64,000 bases of DNA from Bacillus pseudomycoides (GCF_022811845.1 NZ_CP064267.1:1-64000), one strand, 5' to 3'. Shown: positions 42,697 to 51,840, numbered from the stretch's first letter. Numbers and translations: made by a program. The notes: a model not told the origin generated them from the sequence alone.

Positions 42697-43479
42697 TTAC
42701 ACTTTTTGCTCGAGAAGTTTTCGGGTATAGATGGTTACCCATTTCCTTGGCAGCAGTCCCACAGATTTAGCCATGAGTTTATTTTTAAAGCCCGGGATGA
42801 TTACCCTTTTATTCTTCATTAATCCTTCAAAGCCGCACTTGGCAACCGTTTGCGGATCCAACATGTTCTTATTGAACACTTTCGTGCCTGCTCCGGCGAA
42901 TTGCTGCGTGAGCGGTGTTTTGGTAAAGCTGGGACATAATACAGAAACTTGAACCCCGGTTCCTTTCAGTTCTTCAGCAATCGCTTCCGAAAAGGATAAG
43001 ACGTACGATTTGCTCGCTCCATACATCGACATTCGTGGAACTGGCTGAAAGGCCGCTAGTGAGGCCACGTTTAAGATTTTACCTTGCTTTCGTTTCACCA
43101 TGTCATCCGCAAAAAGTCTGGTTAAATACGTAAGCGAGATCATATTGAGCTGCAGATATTCCATTTCCTTCTGAATATCCACTTCCGTCATGAATCCGAA
43201 CCCGCCAGCTCCGGCATTATTAATCAATATATCGATGTCAATTCCCTCGGTTTTCAAGTGTCGATGCAAGCTCTCTACCGTTGTATAGTTGCCTAAATCG
43301 CCAGCAAAAGTATTCACTTGCATGCCATAATCCTTTTTTAAATTCTCGGCTTGTCGCTCCAACAACGTTGTGTCTCTGGCGACTAACACCAAGTTATAGC
43401 TATGACTTGCGAAAATTTTAGCGAATTCCAAACCGATTCCTTTTGTAGCACCTGTAATTAAAACAGTTTCTGTTGTCAT
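42697..43479 (-). CDS. Short-chain dehydrogenase/reductase
   Basis: 260 residues from the ATG at 43479. The nucleotide-binding TGATKGIGLEFA, the NNAG motif (LINNAGAGGFG), catalytic Ser in LNVASLAA and YGASK (Tyr-x3-Lys) are all present. The C-terminal PGFKNKLMAKSVGLLPRKWV is like the DltE/YqjQ-type SDRs. It oxidises or reduces an alcohol/ketone with NAD(P). It lies at the start of the catabolic island, in DNA of visibly higher GC than the regions to the left. GGGGAGGCG precedes the start. Confidence 0.88.
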   Translation of the reverse strand: MTTETVLITGATKGIGLEFAKIFASHSYNLVLVARDTTLLERQAENLKKDYGMQVNTFAGDLGNYTTVESLHRHLKTEGIDIDILINNAGAGGFGFMTEVDIQKEMEYLQLNMISLTYLTRLFADDMVKRKQGKILNVASLAAFQPVPRMSMYGASKSYVLSFSEAIAEELKGTGVQVSVLCPSFTKTPLTQQFAGAGTKVFNKNMLDPQTVAKCGFEGLMKNKRVIIPGFKNKLMAKSVGLLPRKWVTIYTRKLLEQKV

Positions 43480-43504
43480 CCTTCGCCTCCCCATGTATTA
43501 TTTA

Positions 43505-43781
43505 TCCAGTTGAGAAATGAGAAATTGCTTTATCCATACCTTGAACAACAGATTCAGGATCTGTTACATCCAGTGCCAGGACAAGTGCTCGTTTCCCTAA
43601 TACTCTGATCTCTTTCACAACTTTCTCGTAAGCCTCTATATGACGTGAACATACTACAACGTTTGCATCTTCCTTTACCAACGTAAGCGTTTTTAGTCTC
43701 CGTTAACCTGCTACCATCTCCAGTAGCTATTTCTGTCTGTCCTGTTAAACCAAACCATTGTTTAGATGACATTCTAGACAC
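43505..43781 (-). pseudogene. Fragmented SDR gene
   Basis: MSSKQWFGLTGQTEIATG at the start and, in shifted frames, AYEKVVKEI, ALVLALDVTDPES and VVQGMDKAISHFSTG resemble the first ~110 residues of the SDR at 45577-46365, with an internal deletion and frameshifts. The rest is gone. It is a decayed duplicate from the same gene family. Confidence 0.7.
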
Positions 43782-43841
43782 CTCCAGTATTTATAATATT
43801 CCAAAATTTATAAATATTCTTATTGTTTTTGATTATACTCA

Positions 43842-43905
43842 TAAATTATAATTAAATAAAATTAAAGATTTTAATGTGTAAGTAAGTATTACTAATATTC
43901 AAAAA
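43842..43905. promoter_or_regulatory. Shared AT-rich control element, copy at the LysR gene
   Basis: TATAATTAAATAAAATTAAA followed by GATTTTAATGTG and AAGTATTACTAATATTC. The same ~60-bp string recurs at 46431, 49009 and 57421 and inverted or diverged at 45468, 49711 and 53098. It lies directly upstream of each transcription unit, as expected for a LysR-type binding region. Confidence 0.6.
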
Positions 43906-43916
43906 GGGGGACGGTC

Positions 43917-44822
43917 ATGAACATTGAGCAATTAGTATATATTATTGAGGTCTCAAAACACAGTTCTCTGACTCTAGCAGCACAGAATCTTCATGTGACC
44001 CAATCCACAATCAGCCAATCCATTACTAGCTTAGAAAAGGAGTTAGGGATTAAGATTCTTAATCGCTCACGGGGACACGGTGCTGTACCAACCGATGAAG
44101 GTAGAATCATTCTAAAACTTGCCTACGGAGTACTGAGAAAAATTGAAGAAATAAAAGAGACAGCCAACTCATTCAATTCCATGGATGTGGGGGAACTAAG
44201 ATTATCTTCTTTACCTGGATTGACGACGTTTCTAGTAAAAGCTATCGCTACTTTTAGACATGAATATCCACATGTAAATGTGGAGGTTACCGAAAAAAGT
44301 GGACCTGCTGTGATTGAAGATATTCGACAGCATAAGACCGACATCGGACTGATTACGTATTCGGCCGATTTAAATGTAAACATGGAAGGAATAGCTTTTG
44401 AAACACTATTTGAAGGGAAACAGAAAGTATATGTTTCTAAGCATTCTCCCTTAGCAGTTCTTGGTACCATAACTCCTCATGATATACTTGATCAAACTCT
44501 CGTTACATATAAAGGTGAATTTATGCAGTATTTTGTTCAAGATTTCTTTAACAAATATAAACCCTTAAAAATCCTATTTACATCAAACAATATGGATGGA
44601 GTTCTCCAAGCCATCATCGAAAGTTTAGCTATTACATTTGCCCCTGATTTCGTAATGAAAAATTATCCCCCTGTCATCAATGGTGATATCGTTCCGGTTG
44701 ATTTGATGAATCATAGGACTGTAAATATTTCTTTAGGGATGGTTCAATCAGAGAATAAACATTTATCCACTTTTGCCAACAAATATATTCATCATCTAAA
44801 ATCCAAAATTATTAAGAATTAA
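43917..44822 (+). CDS. LysR family transcriptional regulator
   Basis: 301 residues. HTH (MNIEQLVYIIEVSKHSSLTL; AAQNLHVTQSTISQSITSLE) and LysR substrate-binding domain (LSSLPGLTTFLVKAIATFRH; FEGKQKVYVSKHSPLAVLG). Intact, and the only complete LysR in the island, while two nearby relatives (46499, 49086) are broken. It probably activates the SDR, cupin, oxygenase and transporter genes in response to an aromatic or small organic substrate. The shared element precedes its AAAAAGGGGGACGGTC ribosome site. Confidence 0.9.
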   Translation: MNIEQLVYIIEVSKHSSLTLAAQNLHVTQSTISQSITSLEKELGIKILNRSRGHGAVPTDEGRIILKLAYGVLRKIEEIKETANSFNSMDVGELRLSSLPGLTTFLVKAIATFRHEYPHVNVEVTEKSGPAVIEDIRQHKTDIGLITYSADLNVNMEGIAFETLFEGKQKVYVSKHSPLAVLGTITPHDILDQTLVTYKGEFMQYFVQDFFNKYKPLKILFTSNNMDGVLQAIIESLAITFAPDFVMKNYPPVINGDIVPVDLMNHRTVNISLGMVQSENKHLSTFANKYIHHLKSKIIKN

Positions 44823-44891
44823 GAAAGAAAAAAGAGAAGCATCTTCGTCGCATGTGAACGTCGAGCTCCTCTTTTTTTACGAATCTATCTT

Positions 44892-45368
44892 TTAAAATTT
44901 AGTCACATCGACAGGTTCAATTCCTTCAGCTGCGCAATGGTCATGGTATTTTTTCAGGAATGACTCCCAATTATCTCTGGCAATAATTTCTCCATTCTCA
45001 CCTAAATAGTCTAATGTTCCTTCAACAATATTAAGCGTAATAACTTCTTCATCCCCTACAGCTTGAGGTGTATGTGAGGAGCCAGCTGGCTCATAAACGA
45101 CATCACCAGCTTTGGAGACCCAAGGATCCTCGAGATATCTCCAAGTACCTTGGACGGTATAAACAATGACCGTACCAGGATGAAAATGAGCAGGAAGTTG
45201 CATAGCAGCAGGAACTTTTAATAGCGTAACCGTCTGTCCTGTCACCGGGTTGGCCTTAAGCAATTTAAACTTCGCATCTCCAAAATAAGGAATCCAAGGT
45301 AAATCATCTGGACAAATATTATTGGCATGAAATGCCAATACCTCTTTTACATTTTTTAGGTTGCTCAC
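44892..45368 (-). CDS. Cupin dioxygenase-like protein (DHAP dioxygenase family)
   Basis: 158 residues. A single cupin barrel with LPAHFHPGTVIVYTVQG (metal His-x-His) and a later SSHTPQAV His. Overall it resembles 2,4'-dihydroxyacetophenone dioxygenase and ChrR-like cupins (FKLLKANPVTGQTVTLLKVP; WRYLEDPWVSKAGDVVYEPA). Such iron enzymes cleave C-C bonds next to aromatic ketones. It lies convergent to the LysR gene with its own upstream control element at 45468-45522. Confidence 0.7.
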   Translation of the reverse strand: MSNLKNVKEVLAFHANNICPDDLPWIPYFGDAKFKLLKANPVTGQTVTLLKVPAAMQLPAHFHPGTVIVYTVQGTWRYLEDPWVSKAGDVVYEPAGSSHTPQAVGDEEVITLNIVEGTLDYLGENGEIIARDNWESFLKKYHDHCAAEGIEPVDVTKF

Positions 45369-45467
45369 TTATATCCCCTCTTTCAATTTTTTGAAATCCG
45401 CATATTGATAACGTTTACACTAGTCAGAGGATTAACTATTGCGAATTTATTATTTTCAGCATATTCA

Positions 45468-45522
45468 TAATTATAGATTAAGTAAAATTATTATTTTTAA
45501 CTTATAATTAAGTTATATTAAT
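45468..45522. promoter_or_regulatory. Shared AT-rich control element, copy at the cupin gene
   Basis: ATTAAGTAAAATTATTATTT and TTAACTTATAATTAAG, a diverged copy of the element at 43842, 100 bp upstream of the cupin start. Confidence 0.45.
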
Positions 45523-45576
45523 TTACACCATCAATTTGATATATTCACGAATTAAGTTTAATTATTTGGGTGGAAT

Positions 45577-46365
45577 TTACTTAGCGCCAAGTCCCCCATC
45601 AAGAGTCAATATTTGTCCTGTACAATAATCAGAAGCTGCTGAAGCAAAATAAAGGACTGCTCCTACTAAATCTTTGTCTTCACCTAACCTCCTTACTGGA
45701 ACTTGGGAGGCGATAATCGGGCCAGCCTTATGCACAAGTGTTCCCGGTATTTCTGGGTTATTCATTCCAGTAGTGAAAACTCCAGGAGCAATGGAATTCA
45801 CATGTACTCCATGGCGACCCCACTTAACTGCAAGATCCTTCGTTAAAGTCATAACTGCACCTTTACTTGTTGTATATCCTACAGAATCTACAGCTTCTGG
45901 GTCAGTACCTTTAAAGCCGATTGAAGAAGAAATGTTAATGATTTTTCCGTATTCGTTGTCTATCATATGTCTTCCTACAGCCTGACACATTAAAAATGTT
46001 CCTGTCACATTTGTATCGAGCATAGCTTGCCATTGTGTTAAAGGCATGTCCGTAGCAGGTGTTTCAAAAACCGTTCCGCTACTGTTAACTAAAATTTCGA
46101 TTTTTCCAAAATGAGAAACCGCTATCTCCACACCTTGAGCGATAGATTCAGGAACTGTTACATCCAATGATAAAGCAAGTGCTTGTCCTCCTAACGCCTC
46201 GATCTCTTTCACAACTTCTTCGCAAACTTCTATACGACGTGAGCAAACTACCACATTTGCACCGGCCTCAGCCAACGCCAGTGCCATTACACGCCCTAAC
46301 CCGCTACTACCTCCGGTAACCATTGCTGTCTGTCCTGTTAAATCAAACAATTGTTTAGATGACAT
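45577..46365 (-). CDS. Short-chain dehydrogenase/reductase
   Basis: 262 residues from the ATG at 46365 (CAGGGGGGCTAGA in front; the longer frame to 46431 is not supported). TGGSSGLGRVMA (cofactor loop), NSSG at the NNAG position, catalytic Ser (ISSSIG) and YTTSK. C-terminus YFASAASDYCTGQILTLDGG typical of FabG-like enzymes. Presumably oxidises a hydroxyl group in the pathway. It shares its upstream element (46431-46495) with a broken LysR gene. Confidence 0.9.
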   Translation of the reverse strand: MSSKQLFDLTGQTAMVTGGSSGLGRVMALALAEAGANVVVCSRRIEVCEEVVKEIEALGGQALALSLDVTVPESIAQGVEIAVSHFGKIEILVNSSGTVFETPATDMPLTQWQAMLDTNVTGTFLMCQAVGRHMIDNEYGKIINISSSIGFKGTDPEAVDSVGYTTSKGAVMTLTKDLAVKWGRHGVHVNSIAPGVFTTGMNNPEIPGTLVHKAGPIIASQVPVRRLGEDKDLVGAVLYFASAASDYCTGQILTLDGGLGAK

Positions 46366-46430
46366 TCTAGCCCCCCTGAATTTATAATATTCAAAATTTT
46401 TAAAACTCATCATGTTATTGATTATACTCA

Positions 46431-46495
46431 TAAGTTATAATTAAATAAAATTAAAGATTTTAATGTGTAAATAAATATTATTAATATTCAAAAAG
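46431..46495. promoter_or_regulatory. Shared AT-rich control element, copy at SDR
   Basis: ATAATTAAATAAAATTAAAG and TATTATTAATATTCAAAAAG are nearly identical to the copy at 43842. Confidence 0.55.
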
Positions 46496-46498
46496 GAG

Positions 46499-46710
46499 TA
46501 CAATATCAATATTGAACAATTACCATACATATGGACAGAGTTTTCCAAGTCAACATTGAAAGTTCGATTATGACATTTGCTCCTGATTTCGTAATGAAAA
46601 ATTATCCCCCTGTCATAAAAGGTGAAATCCTTCCAATTGATTTGGTGATTCATAAGCACTTAAATATTTCTTTTGAGTTGGTTCAATCAGAGGATACCCT
46701 GCTTTTTTTT
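46499..46710 (+). pseudogene. Deleted LysR gene copy
   Basis: The first codons (NIEQLPYI) match the start of the LysR at 43917 and are fused directly to its C-terminal part (MTFAPDFVMKNYPPVIKGEI, LVIHKHLNISFELVQSEDT). About 220 codons are missing. It is an internal-deletion remnant. Confidence 0.75.
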
Positions 46711-46744
46711 GCTACCTGCGAAGCTCCAAATTCTGTCGTGCAAT

Positions 46745-46879
46745 CTATTTTACTTTATCTTCTACTTCAATATAATCATCAGAGTAAGTCTCGGACATCT
46801 TCTCTTGACAATTCCAGCACTCACTGCGATTGCGCTCCATAATGGCTAATTCTTCATGACAATGTACACAACGATCCAT
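46745..46879 (-). CDS. 44-aa zinc-ribbon peptide
   Basis: Strong site AAAAGGAGGTTACATAA before the ATG. The protein contains CVHCHEELAIMERNRSECWN and CQEKM: two C-x2-C pairs 16 residues apart, followed by an acidic tail (SDDYIEVEDKVK). A treble-clef or zinc-ribbon knuckle typical of small Bacillus proteins. It lies between decayed LysR and IS605 sequences and its role is unknown. Confidence 0.6.
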   Translation of the reverse strand: MDRCVHCHEELAIMERNRSECWNCQEKMSETYSDDYIEVEDKVK

Positions 46880-46899
46880 TTATGTAACCTCCTTTTCAT

Positions 46900-47362
46900 A
46901 TTTACTCCTTTCTTTCCCTCCTCAATCCATCATTAATTTTTAACGTTTTCCGAAAGAAGTCTCCTTCCTCAAGCGTGTGCAGGGCGATAGCCCAACGGTA
47001 GGTGGGAGATGAATTTCGGTTTGGCACTAGCCAAAAGATTGTAGTAAACTCATTACATACAGATTGTTCTTTGAAAACTGAAGATATGAGGTTGATACGA
47101 GAAAAGATTCGTATCGTAAAATCTTCAATCAACTCGTCACCATATCAAAATAGCGAAAACCAAGCCATGACGTTGATATGGATAAAACAGTCATAATCGC
47201 TAAAATGCGGTGGGTTCTTACCAAGAACTGAAATTGGTATTTTTTGTGCTACAAATACGAACCGTCGGTGCGACGGGGATAGCTTGGTAAATATAGATAG
47301 CTAATAAAAGTATCTACTTCCCAAGAAGCACCCACTTCAAGCTTTGCTAAGTGGTGTGTAGT
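46900..47362 (+). mobile_element. IS605-type right-end remnant
   Basis: The 3' end has ACCCACTT-caagctttgct-AAGTGGTGT then GTAGTTCAC, the hairpin plus GTAGTTCAC terminus seen at right ends of TnpB-carrying IS605/IS1341-type elements in Bacillus. No intact tnpB or tnpA is present. The ~450 bp before it are probably the former tnpB 3' end and guide-RNA (omegaRNA) region. The end abuts the last codons of the MFS gene. Assignment is from pattern memory. Confidence 0.4.
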
Positions 47363-48652
47363 TCACATACTTACTTGCTCCTCTGCTTTTATTGTTGTCT
47401 GACTTTGCTTCGCGGGACGTACAACAATCAAAAACAATAATCCGATAACGAACATACCCAAAGCAGTTACTTGAAATCCATAACGATATCCCATTGCCTC
47501 AGTCGCTGCATACTGGATGAAATACCCGAATACGAGCGGAGCAATAATACTTGTTGAGCTTGCAAGAGCAACATAGGTCCCTTGTGCTTTTCCGATGTTT
47601 TTGGGAGAAAAAAAATCCATTAATATTGCGGGTGCGAGTGAAAGAATGACATACGCAAAGCCTGGAGCAAGGGTGAAGAACAGGATGGACACAGCAGTTG
47701 AATTCACAGCATTTGCTAGATACACACAAAGAGCAGATAGCACCATCATGGAACCGGCAAGATTTATTCGTGCTTTACGAATATCCCCAGTTTTGCGATA
47801 AATCCGGTCTGATAGCATGGAAAATCCGATTTGGCTAATGGCAGCGAAAAGAAAAGGTAAAGACACGGCTAGTTTTAATGTTTGACCATTAAAATGTTGA
47901 ACTTTGGTAAAGTATGCCGGAAGCCATATCGCTTGAACAGACAATAACCAATAGGCACAACCTCCACACAAAATGATAAAAACAAAATTTTTAGATAAAA
48001 GCTGAGGAAAAAACTGACGCCAAGAAACCTTGGAGAGGGTTGATGAATGCTGCTCCTCTTGATGAAAAGAAGGCAACCCGATTTCTTGTGGACTTTCTTT
48101 ACCGAAAATGACCCATAAAACTAATACAATCATTCCAACAATGCCCATGACTATAAAAGCAGATTTCCATCCATATTGATTGATTAGGGAGATTAATAAT
48201 GGTGAAGCAATTGCAGGCCCAATTGTTGCTCCACAGAGAACAGCGCCAAATCCTATACCATGTCTATGTTTTGGGAACCATTTCCCCACTATAACCGTTG
48301 ATAGAGCAGGAGCTGCGCCTTCGCCTGCTCCCAAGAGCATCCTTGTAAGCACTAGCAGAGACAGACTAGAAACAAAAGGTGTAACAAGTTGAACAGTCAA
48401 CCATACCAGCGACATCCAAGTTAACATTTTTTTCGTGTTTTTGGAATCGGCCATACCACCAAGAATGATAGAGGAAAAGGTAAAAAACCAAAAGAAGGAA
48501 CTTCCCACCAATCCCCATTGTGAAGGACTTAAATGTAACTCTTTCATTACAGGAACGGAAACCAAACCAATGATAATTTTATCAACTTGGTTGATCATAC
48601 CAGAAGCAACTAGAAATAATAATATAATCCAAGAATATTTTGGGGTGTTCAA
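47363..48652 (-). CDS. MFS transporter, ACS family (copy 1)
   Basis: 429 residues with 12 TM helices; GGMADSKNTKKMLTWMSLVW is MFS motif A and FGAVLCGATIGPAIASPLLI a family block of anion:cation symporters (ExuT/GudP-like) that import sugar acids or aromatic acids. Starts at a TTG with AAGGGGGAG upstream. It is very similar to the copy at 53277-54593. Its last residues (EEQVSM) differ from that copy because the IS605-like end replaces its tail. Confidence 0.88.
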   Translation of the reverse strand: MNTPKYSWIILLFLVASGMINQVDKIIIGLVSVPVMKELHLSPSQWGLVGSSFFWFFTFSSIILGGMADSKNTKKMLTWMSLVWLTVQLVTPFVSSLSLLVLTRMLLGAGEGAAPALSTVIVGKWFPKHRHGIGFGAVLCGATIGPAIASPLLISLINQYGWKSAFIVMGIVGMIVLVLWVIFGKESPQEIGLPSFHQEEQHSSTLSKVSWRQFFPQLLSKNFVFIILCGGCAYWLLSVQAIWLPAYFTKVQHFNGQTLKLAVSLPFLFAAISQIGFSMLSDRIYRKTGDIRKARINLAGSMMVLSALCVYLANAVNSTAVSILFFTLAPGFAYVILSLAPAILMDFFSPKNIGKAQGTYVALASSTSIIAPLVFGYFIQYAATEAMGYRYGFQVTALGMFVIGLLFLIVVRPAKQSQTTIKAEEQVSM

Positions 48653-48668
48653 TATAAAAATCTCCCCC

Positions 48669-48899
48669 TTACCTTAAGTTTTCTACAATACCACCAGCTG
48701 TTTTTCCACGTATGGGAATACCACCGAGACCTGCTTTACTTGTCTTATCATCAATAAACATCGCAAATTCAGGTGCAATTTCTCGGCCATTTGGCATCTT
48801 AAGCCACAATCTTAGTAAATGACGTTTGCGTTCCGGTTCTTCATAATCTTCGTATACAGTACGTGAATGAAGAACGGTATAATTATTAACAAATTGCAC
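48669..48899 (-). pseudogene. C-terminal fragment of a TauD-type oxygenase
   Basis: MQFVNNYTVLHSRTVYEDYE, ERKRHLLRLWLKMPNGREIA and GGIVENLR match the last 76 residues of the oxygenase at 54729-55784 almost exactly, but everything before is missing. It lies 17 bp upstream of MFS copy 1, the same order as in copy 2, and is a relic of the duplicated oxygenase-MFS pair. Confidence 0.85.
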
Positions 48900-49008
48900 A
48901 TATAAATTATAACTTTTTAAGTGCTGTCCCCCCTCCTTTACCTGTATGAAAGCGTTTTAAATAACAACCATTAGAATTGCATTAATTGTTATTTAATTCA
49001 TTATATTC

Positions 49009-49076
49009 ATAATTTTCAGTTAAATAAAATTAAAAATTTTAATGTACAAGTAAGTATTACTAATATTCAAAAAGGG
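49009..49076. promoter_or_regulatory. Shared AT-rich control element, third LysR-side copy
   Basis: TAAATAAAATTAAAAATTTT and AAGTAAGTATTACTAATATT, upstream of the TauD fragment and of a broken LysR gene. Confidence 0.5.
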
Positions 49077-49085
49077 GTACAGTTA

Positions 49086-49430
49086 TAGACAGTAAACAAT
49101 TACAACATATTATTAAAATCACAAAACACAGCTCTCTACCTACATTAGCATGGAATCTTCATATGGCCCAATTCACGATTAACCAGCCCATTGCCAACTT
49201 AGAAATGGAATTAAGACTAAAAATGTTTAATCACTCACAGGCACATCGTGCTGTATCAACCGGTGAAGATAGAATCATTCTAATCTAATACTTGTAAATC
49301 TCAAAGAAACAAAAGAGACAGCCTACTTACTAAACTCCACGAAAGTAATTGAACTAAAAATATTTTCTGGCCCCAGATTGATAACATTACTAGTAAATCT
49401 GCAGATTCAGTGCTTCAAATTTTGTCATGT
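49086..49430 (+). pseudogene. Degenerate LysR gene copy
   Basis: SKQLQHIIKITKHSSLPTLA, WNLHMAQFTINQPIANLEME and LRLKMFNHSQAHRAVSTGED are recognisable as the N-terminal HTH region of the LysR at 43917, but with many changes, a missing start codon and stops from ~49285. Continues as debris to ~49420. Confidence 0.7.
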
Positions 49431-49861
49431 ATCTCCCCTCCTTCCCTCAATAAAGTGAAAATTGGGGTTTTCTTTATCCTCCATTGATGGAAAACTCTCA
49501 CCAATCGGGCTTTTACGGGCAACTATTCTTCTCTATCTTCTTCGCTTCTCTCAACCTTGAGGTGGCCACGAATAGCGGGATAAACGAGAATAGGAGTGCG
49601 TTCATCCTCTTGAAGAGCCTATTCGATCGTACAAGAAAAATAATAGACTGATACATTTCACTAAGGTATCGGTCCTATTTTCATTATTTACAAAATAGCT
49701 TTTTTTATTTTACATTAGTAATACTTAATTACAAATTAAAATTTTTAATTTTATTTAATTATAATTTATCTGTAGAATCAAAAATAGAAATGATTTAATA
49801 TTCCGGAAATTGATTTTCAAGTTTGGGTTTTTACTGTTAAATCAAAACAGGAGGTTGAACT
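49431..49861. other. Spacer with gene debris and control element
   Basis: On the minus strand 49630-49520 reads ALQEDERTPILVYPAIRGHL followed by KVERSEEDREE and a stop, a coding-like fragment without a start. At 49711-49770 lies an inverted copy of the shared control element (AATTTTTAATTTTATTTAAT), upstream of the SDR at 49862. Confidence 0.45.
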
Positions 49862-50635
49862 ATGGACTTAAAGTTATCTGAAAAAAAAGCACTTATTGTT
49901 GGAGGAAGCCGCGGGATTGGTAAAGCTACTGCCCGCCAGTTGGCCCTGGAAGGTGTAGATTGTACGATTTGTTCAAGAAACGAATCCTCACTAAAAGTTG
50001 CTGCAGAGGAATTAGCCCAAGAAACAAAAAGAAATATCTATCCGATTGTGGCAGATACCACTGATCCTGACTCTATCCTAAATTTAGTAGAAAAATCAGC
50101 AGCAGCAATGGGAGGCATCGATATTTTAATCAACAGTGGAGCCCGTGTTGGCGGCTTTGAGCCAGAGGATTTTAATAGTATTAAAGATGAACTTATTTTG
50201 AAAGATTTTGAAGAAAAGTATATGGGCTATTTTCGTTGTATCCGAGCTGTAGCTCCTTTTATGATAGAAAATAATTGGGGACGTATTATAAATATAAGTG
50301 GTCTGGCTGCTAGAATTGGCGGCAATTATTTTAGTTCCGGTCCACGTAATGCATCTGTTGTCCATTTAACAAAATCCGCATCATTGGAATTAGGAAAGCA
50401 CGGAATTAACGTCAATGCTGTTTATCCAGGGATTGTCGATACGGAAATGTTTAGAAACCGAGTCACTAACGAAGAGGCTGTGCGTCAGATGGCAGCACTC
50501 AATGCACTCGGCCGCTTGATTACAGTAGAAGAAATTGCTAATGTCATTACCTTCCTGGCTTCACCTTTGGCGGCATCGATTACTGGTGATGTCATTTCGG
50601 TAACCGGCGGAATTGGAGATACCGTTTTTTACTAA
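49862..50635 (+). CDS. SDR-fold protein with non-canonical active site
   Basis: 257 residues. GGSRGIGKATARQLA (cofactor loop) and INISGLAARIGG (Ser region) are normal, and the C-terminal FLASPLAASITGDVISVTGG is SDR-like. However, the usual YxxxK is replaced by YFSSGPRNASVVHLTK, where Asn stands at the Lys position, and NNAG reads NSGA. A subfamily of SDRs shows this GPRNA/GMRNA change, so it may have another chemistry or a structural role. AGGAGGTTGAACT precedes the ATG. Confidence 0.82.
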   Translation: MDLKLSEKKALIVGGSRGIGKATARQLALEGVDCTICSRNESSLKVAAEELAQETKRNIYPIVADTTDPDSILNLVEKSAAAMGGIDILINSGARVGGFEPEDFNSIKDELILKDFEEKYMGYFRCIRAVAPFMIENNWGRIINISGLAARIGGNYFSSGPRNASVVHLTKSASLELGKHGINVNAVYPGIVDTEMFRNRVTNEEAVRQMAALNALGRLITVEEIANVITFLASPLAASITGDVISVTGGIGDTVFY

Positions 50636-50689
50636 AAAGCTAGGATTGATATTGTAACTGTATCGTAGAATACTAATAATGGTGTATTT

Positions 50690-50728
50690 AAAAAACGAGC
50701 CTCGCTAAATGCTGGGGCTCGTTTTTTA
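50690..50728. terminator. Bidirectional terminator
   Basis: AAAAAACGAGCCTCGC / GCTGGGGCTCGTTTTTT lies between convergent SDR and esterase genes and serves both. Confidence 0.85.
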
Positions 50729-50741
50729 GAACTTTTTGACC

Positions 50742-51689
50742 TCAATCTATCCCTATTGTATATTTAGCAGTATTCAAGAACTTGTCAATCTTAGAAACAG
50801 TCGATTCAATGTTCTTAGAGAAAATAGCCATGTGTGCAAAAAAGCCGTGGATCATACCGAGTTCACATGCATATTCAACTTGCACACCAAATTTTCTTAG
50901 ACGTTCGGCATAAGCCATTCCTTCATCCCGAAGCACATCATTTTCTGCTGTGATTACGATTGCTGGCGGGAGACCACTTAAATCTTCAGCAACCAATGGA
51001 GAAGCGTATTTATTATACCTATCCTCATCATTCCTTAAATAATGATCACGGAACCAAATCAGCTGTTCGCGATCTAGCCCAAATCCCTTTGCAAATGTTT
51101 GATGGGATTCCGTATTAAACTCAAGATTTGTCGCAGGGTAGATTAAGACCTGTGCAGTGATGTCGGGGCCTTTTCTGTCTCTAGCCATCATAGTAACTAC
51201 TGTCGCTAGATTTCCACCCACGCTATCCCCTCCGACTGCCAATCTAGTAACATCTCCGTTAAAGGAGGCCCCTTCTTCATAAACCCATTCCAATGCCGCA
51301 TATGCGTCTTCAACTGGAGTAGGGAACTTATACTCTGGAGCGAGACGATAGTTTACAGATACGACAATACTAGCCGTTCTATTTGCAATCATTTGGCAAC
51401 TTGCATCCATCACTTCAATATCTCCTAGAACCCATCCTCCACCATGGTAGTAAATAAATATCGGGAAGGGACCTTGTCCCTCCGGTATGTATACCCTACA
51501 TTTTATTTCTTCATCTTGACTTACCGGTATCATTAAATTTTCTACCTTTGAAACCAGATCTAATTTTACAGCAGGGCGCGGTGCATTGGAAAGCATATCT
51601 CTTACTGCCTTAGGATCCATCGTACGAATAGGCGGCATCTGATTAAATGCTTGTAAATATTTTTCTGCCTGCGGATCTAAATTTGCCAA
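50742..51689 (-). CDS. HSL-type alpha/beta hydrolase (esterase)
   Basis: 315 residues. HGGGWV (oxyanion hole), GDSVGG (nucleophilic Ser), ENDVLRDEG (Asp) and MIHGFF (His) mark the hormone-sensitive-lipase family of carboxylesterases. It probably hydrolyses an ester or lactone substrate in the pathway. ATG with AGTGAGGATGATG in front. Convergent to the SDR at 49862. Confidence 0.9.
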   Translation of the reverse strand: MANLDPQAEKYLQAFNQMPPIRTMDPKAVRDMLSNAPRPAVKLDLVSKVENLMIPVSQDEEIKCRVYIPEGQGPFPIFIYYHGGGWVLGDIEVMDASCQMIANRTASIVVSVNYRLAPEYKFPTPVEDAYAALEWVYEEGASFNGDVTRLAVGGDSVGGNLATVVTMMARDRKGPDITAQVLIYPATNLEFNTESHQTFAKGFGLDREQLIWFRDHYLRNDEDRYNKYASPLVAEDLSGLPPAIVITAENDVLRDEGMAYAERLRKFGVQVEYACELGMIHGFFAHMAIFSKNIESTVSKIDKFLNTAKYTIGID

Positions 51690-51797
51690 GAAACATCATC
51701 CTCACTTCAATTGATTTTAAGACTAACTCGGATATTTCCTAAACCTTTATTCTTGTCCTGAAACCTTCACATTAACTTCATCATTAAAAAACATACA

Positions 51798-51840
51798 ATG
51801 GTGATTTTATTCACCTTATTTCGATGAATAAAATCACCAT
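51798..51840. terminator. Perfect 16-bp inverted repeat
   Basis: ATGGTGATTTTATTCA-ccttatttcga-TGAATAAAATCACCAT lies between the TauD gene and the esterase gene. On the minus strand it is a likely terminator or a protein-binding dyad. Confidence 0.55.

Noticed and set aside
43554..43781. A 75-codon frame as a real small gene
   Set aside because: Only its first ~25 residues are SDR-like; the rest comes from a shifted frame of a decayed SDR copy.
46902..47196. Overlapping 64- and 76-codon frames
   Set aside because: Neither has a ribosome site or recognisable motif, and they lie in probable IS605 debris.
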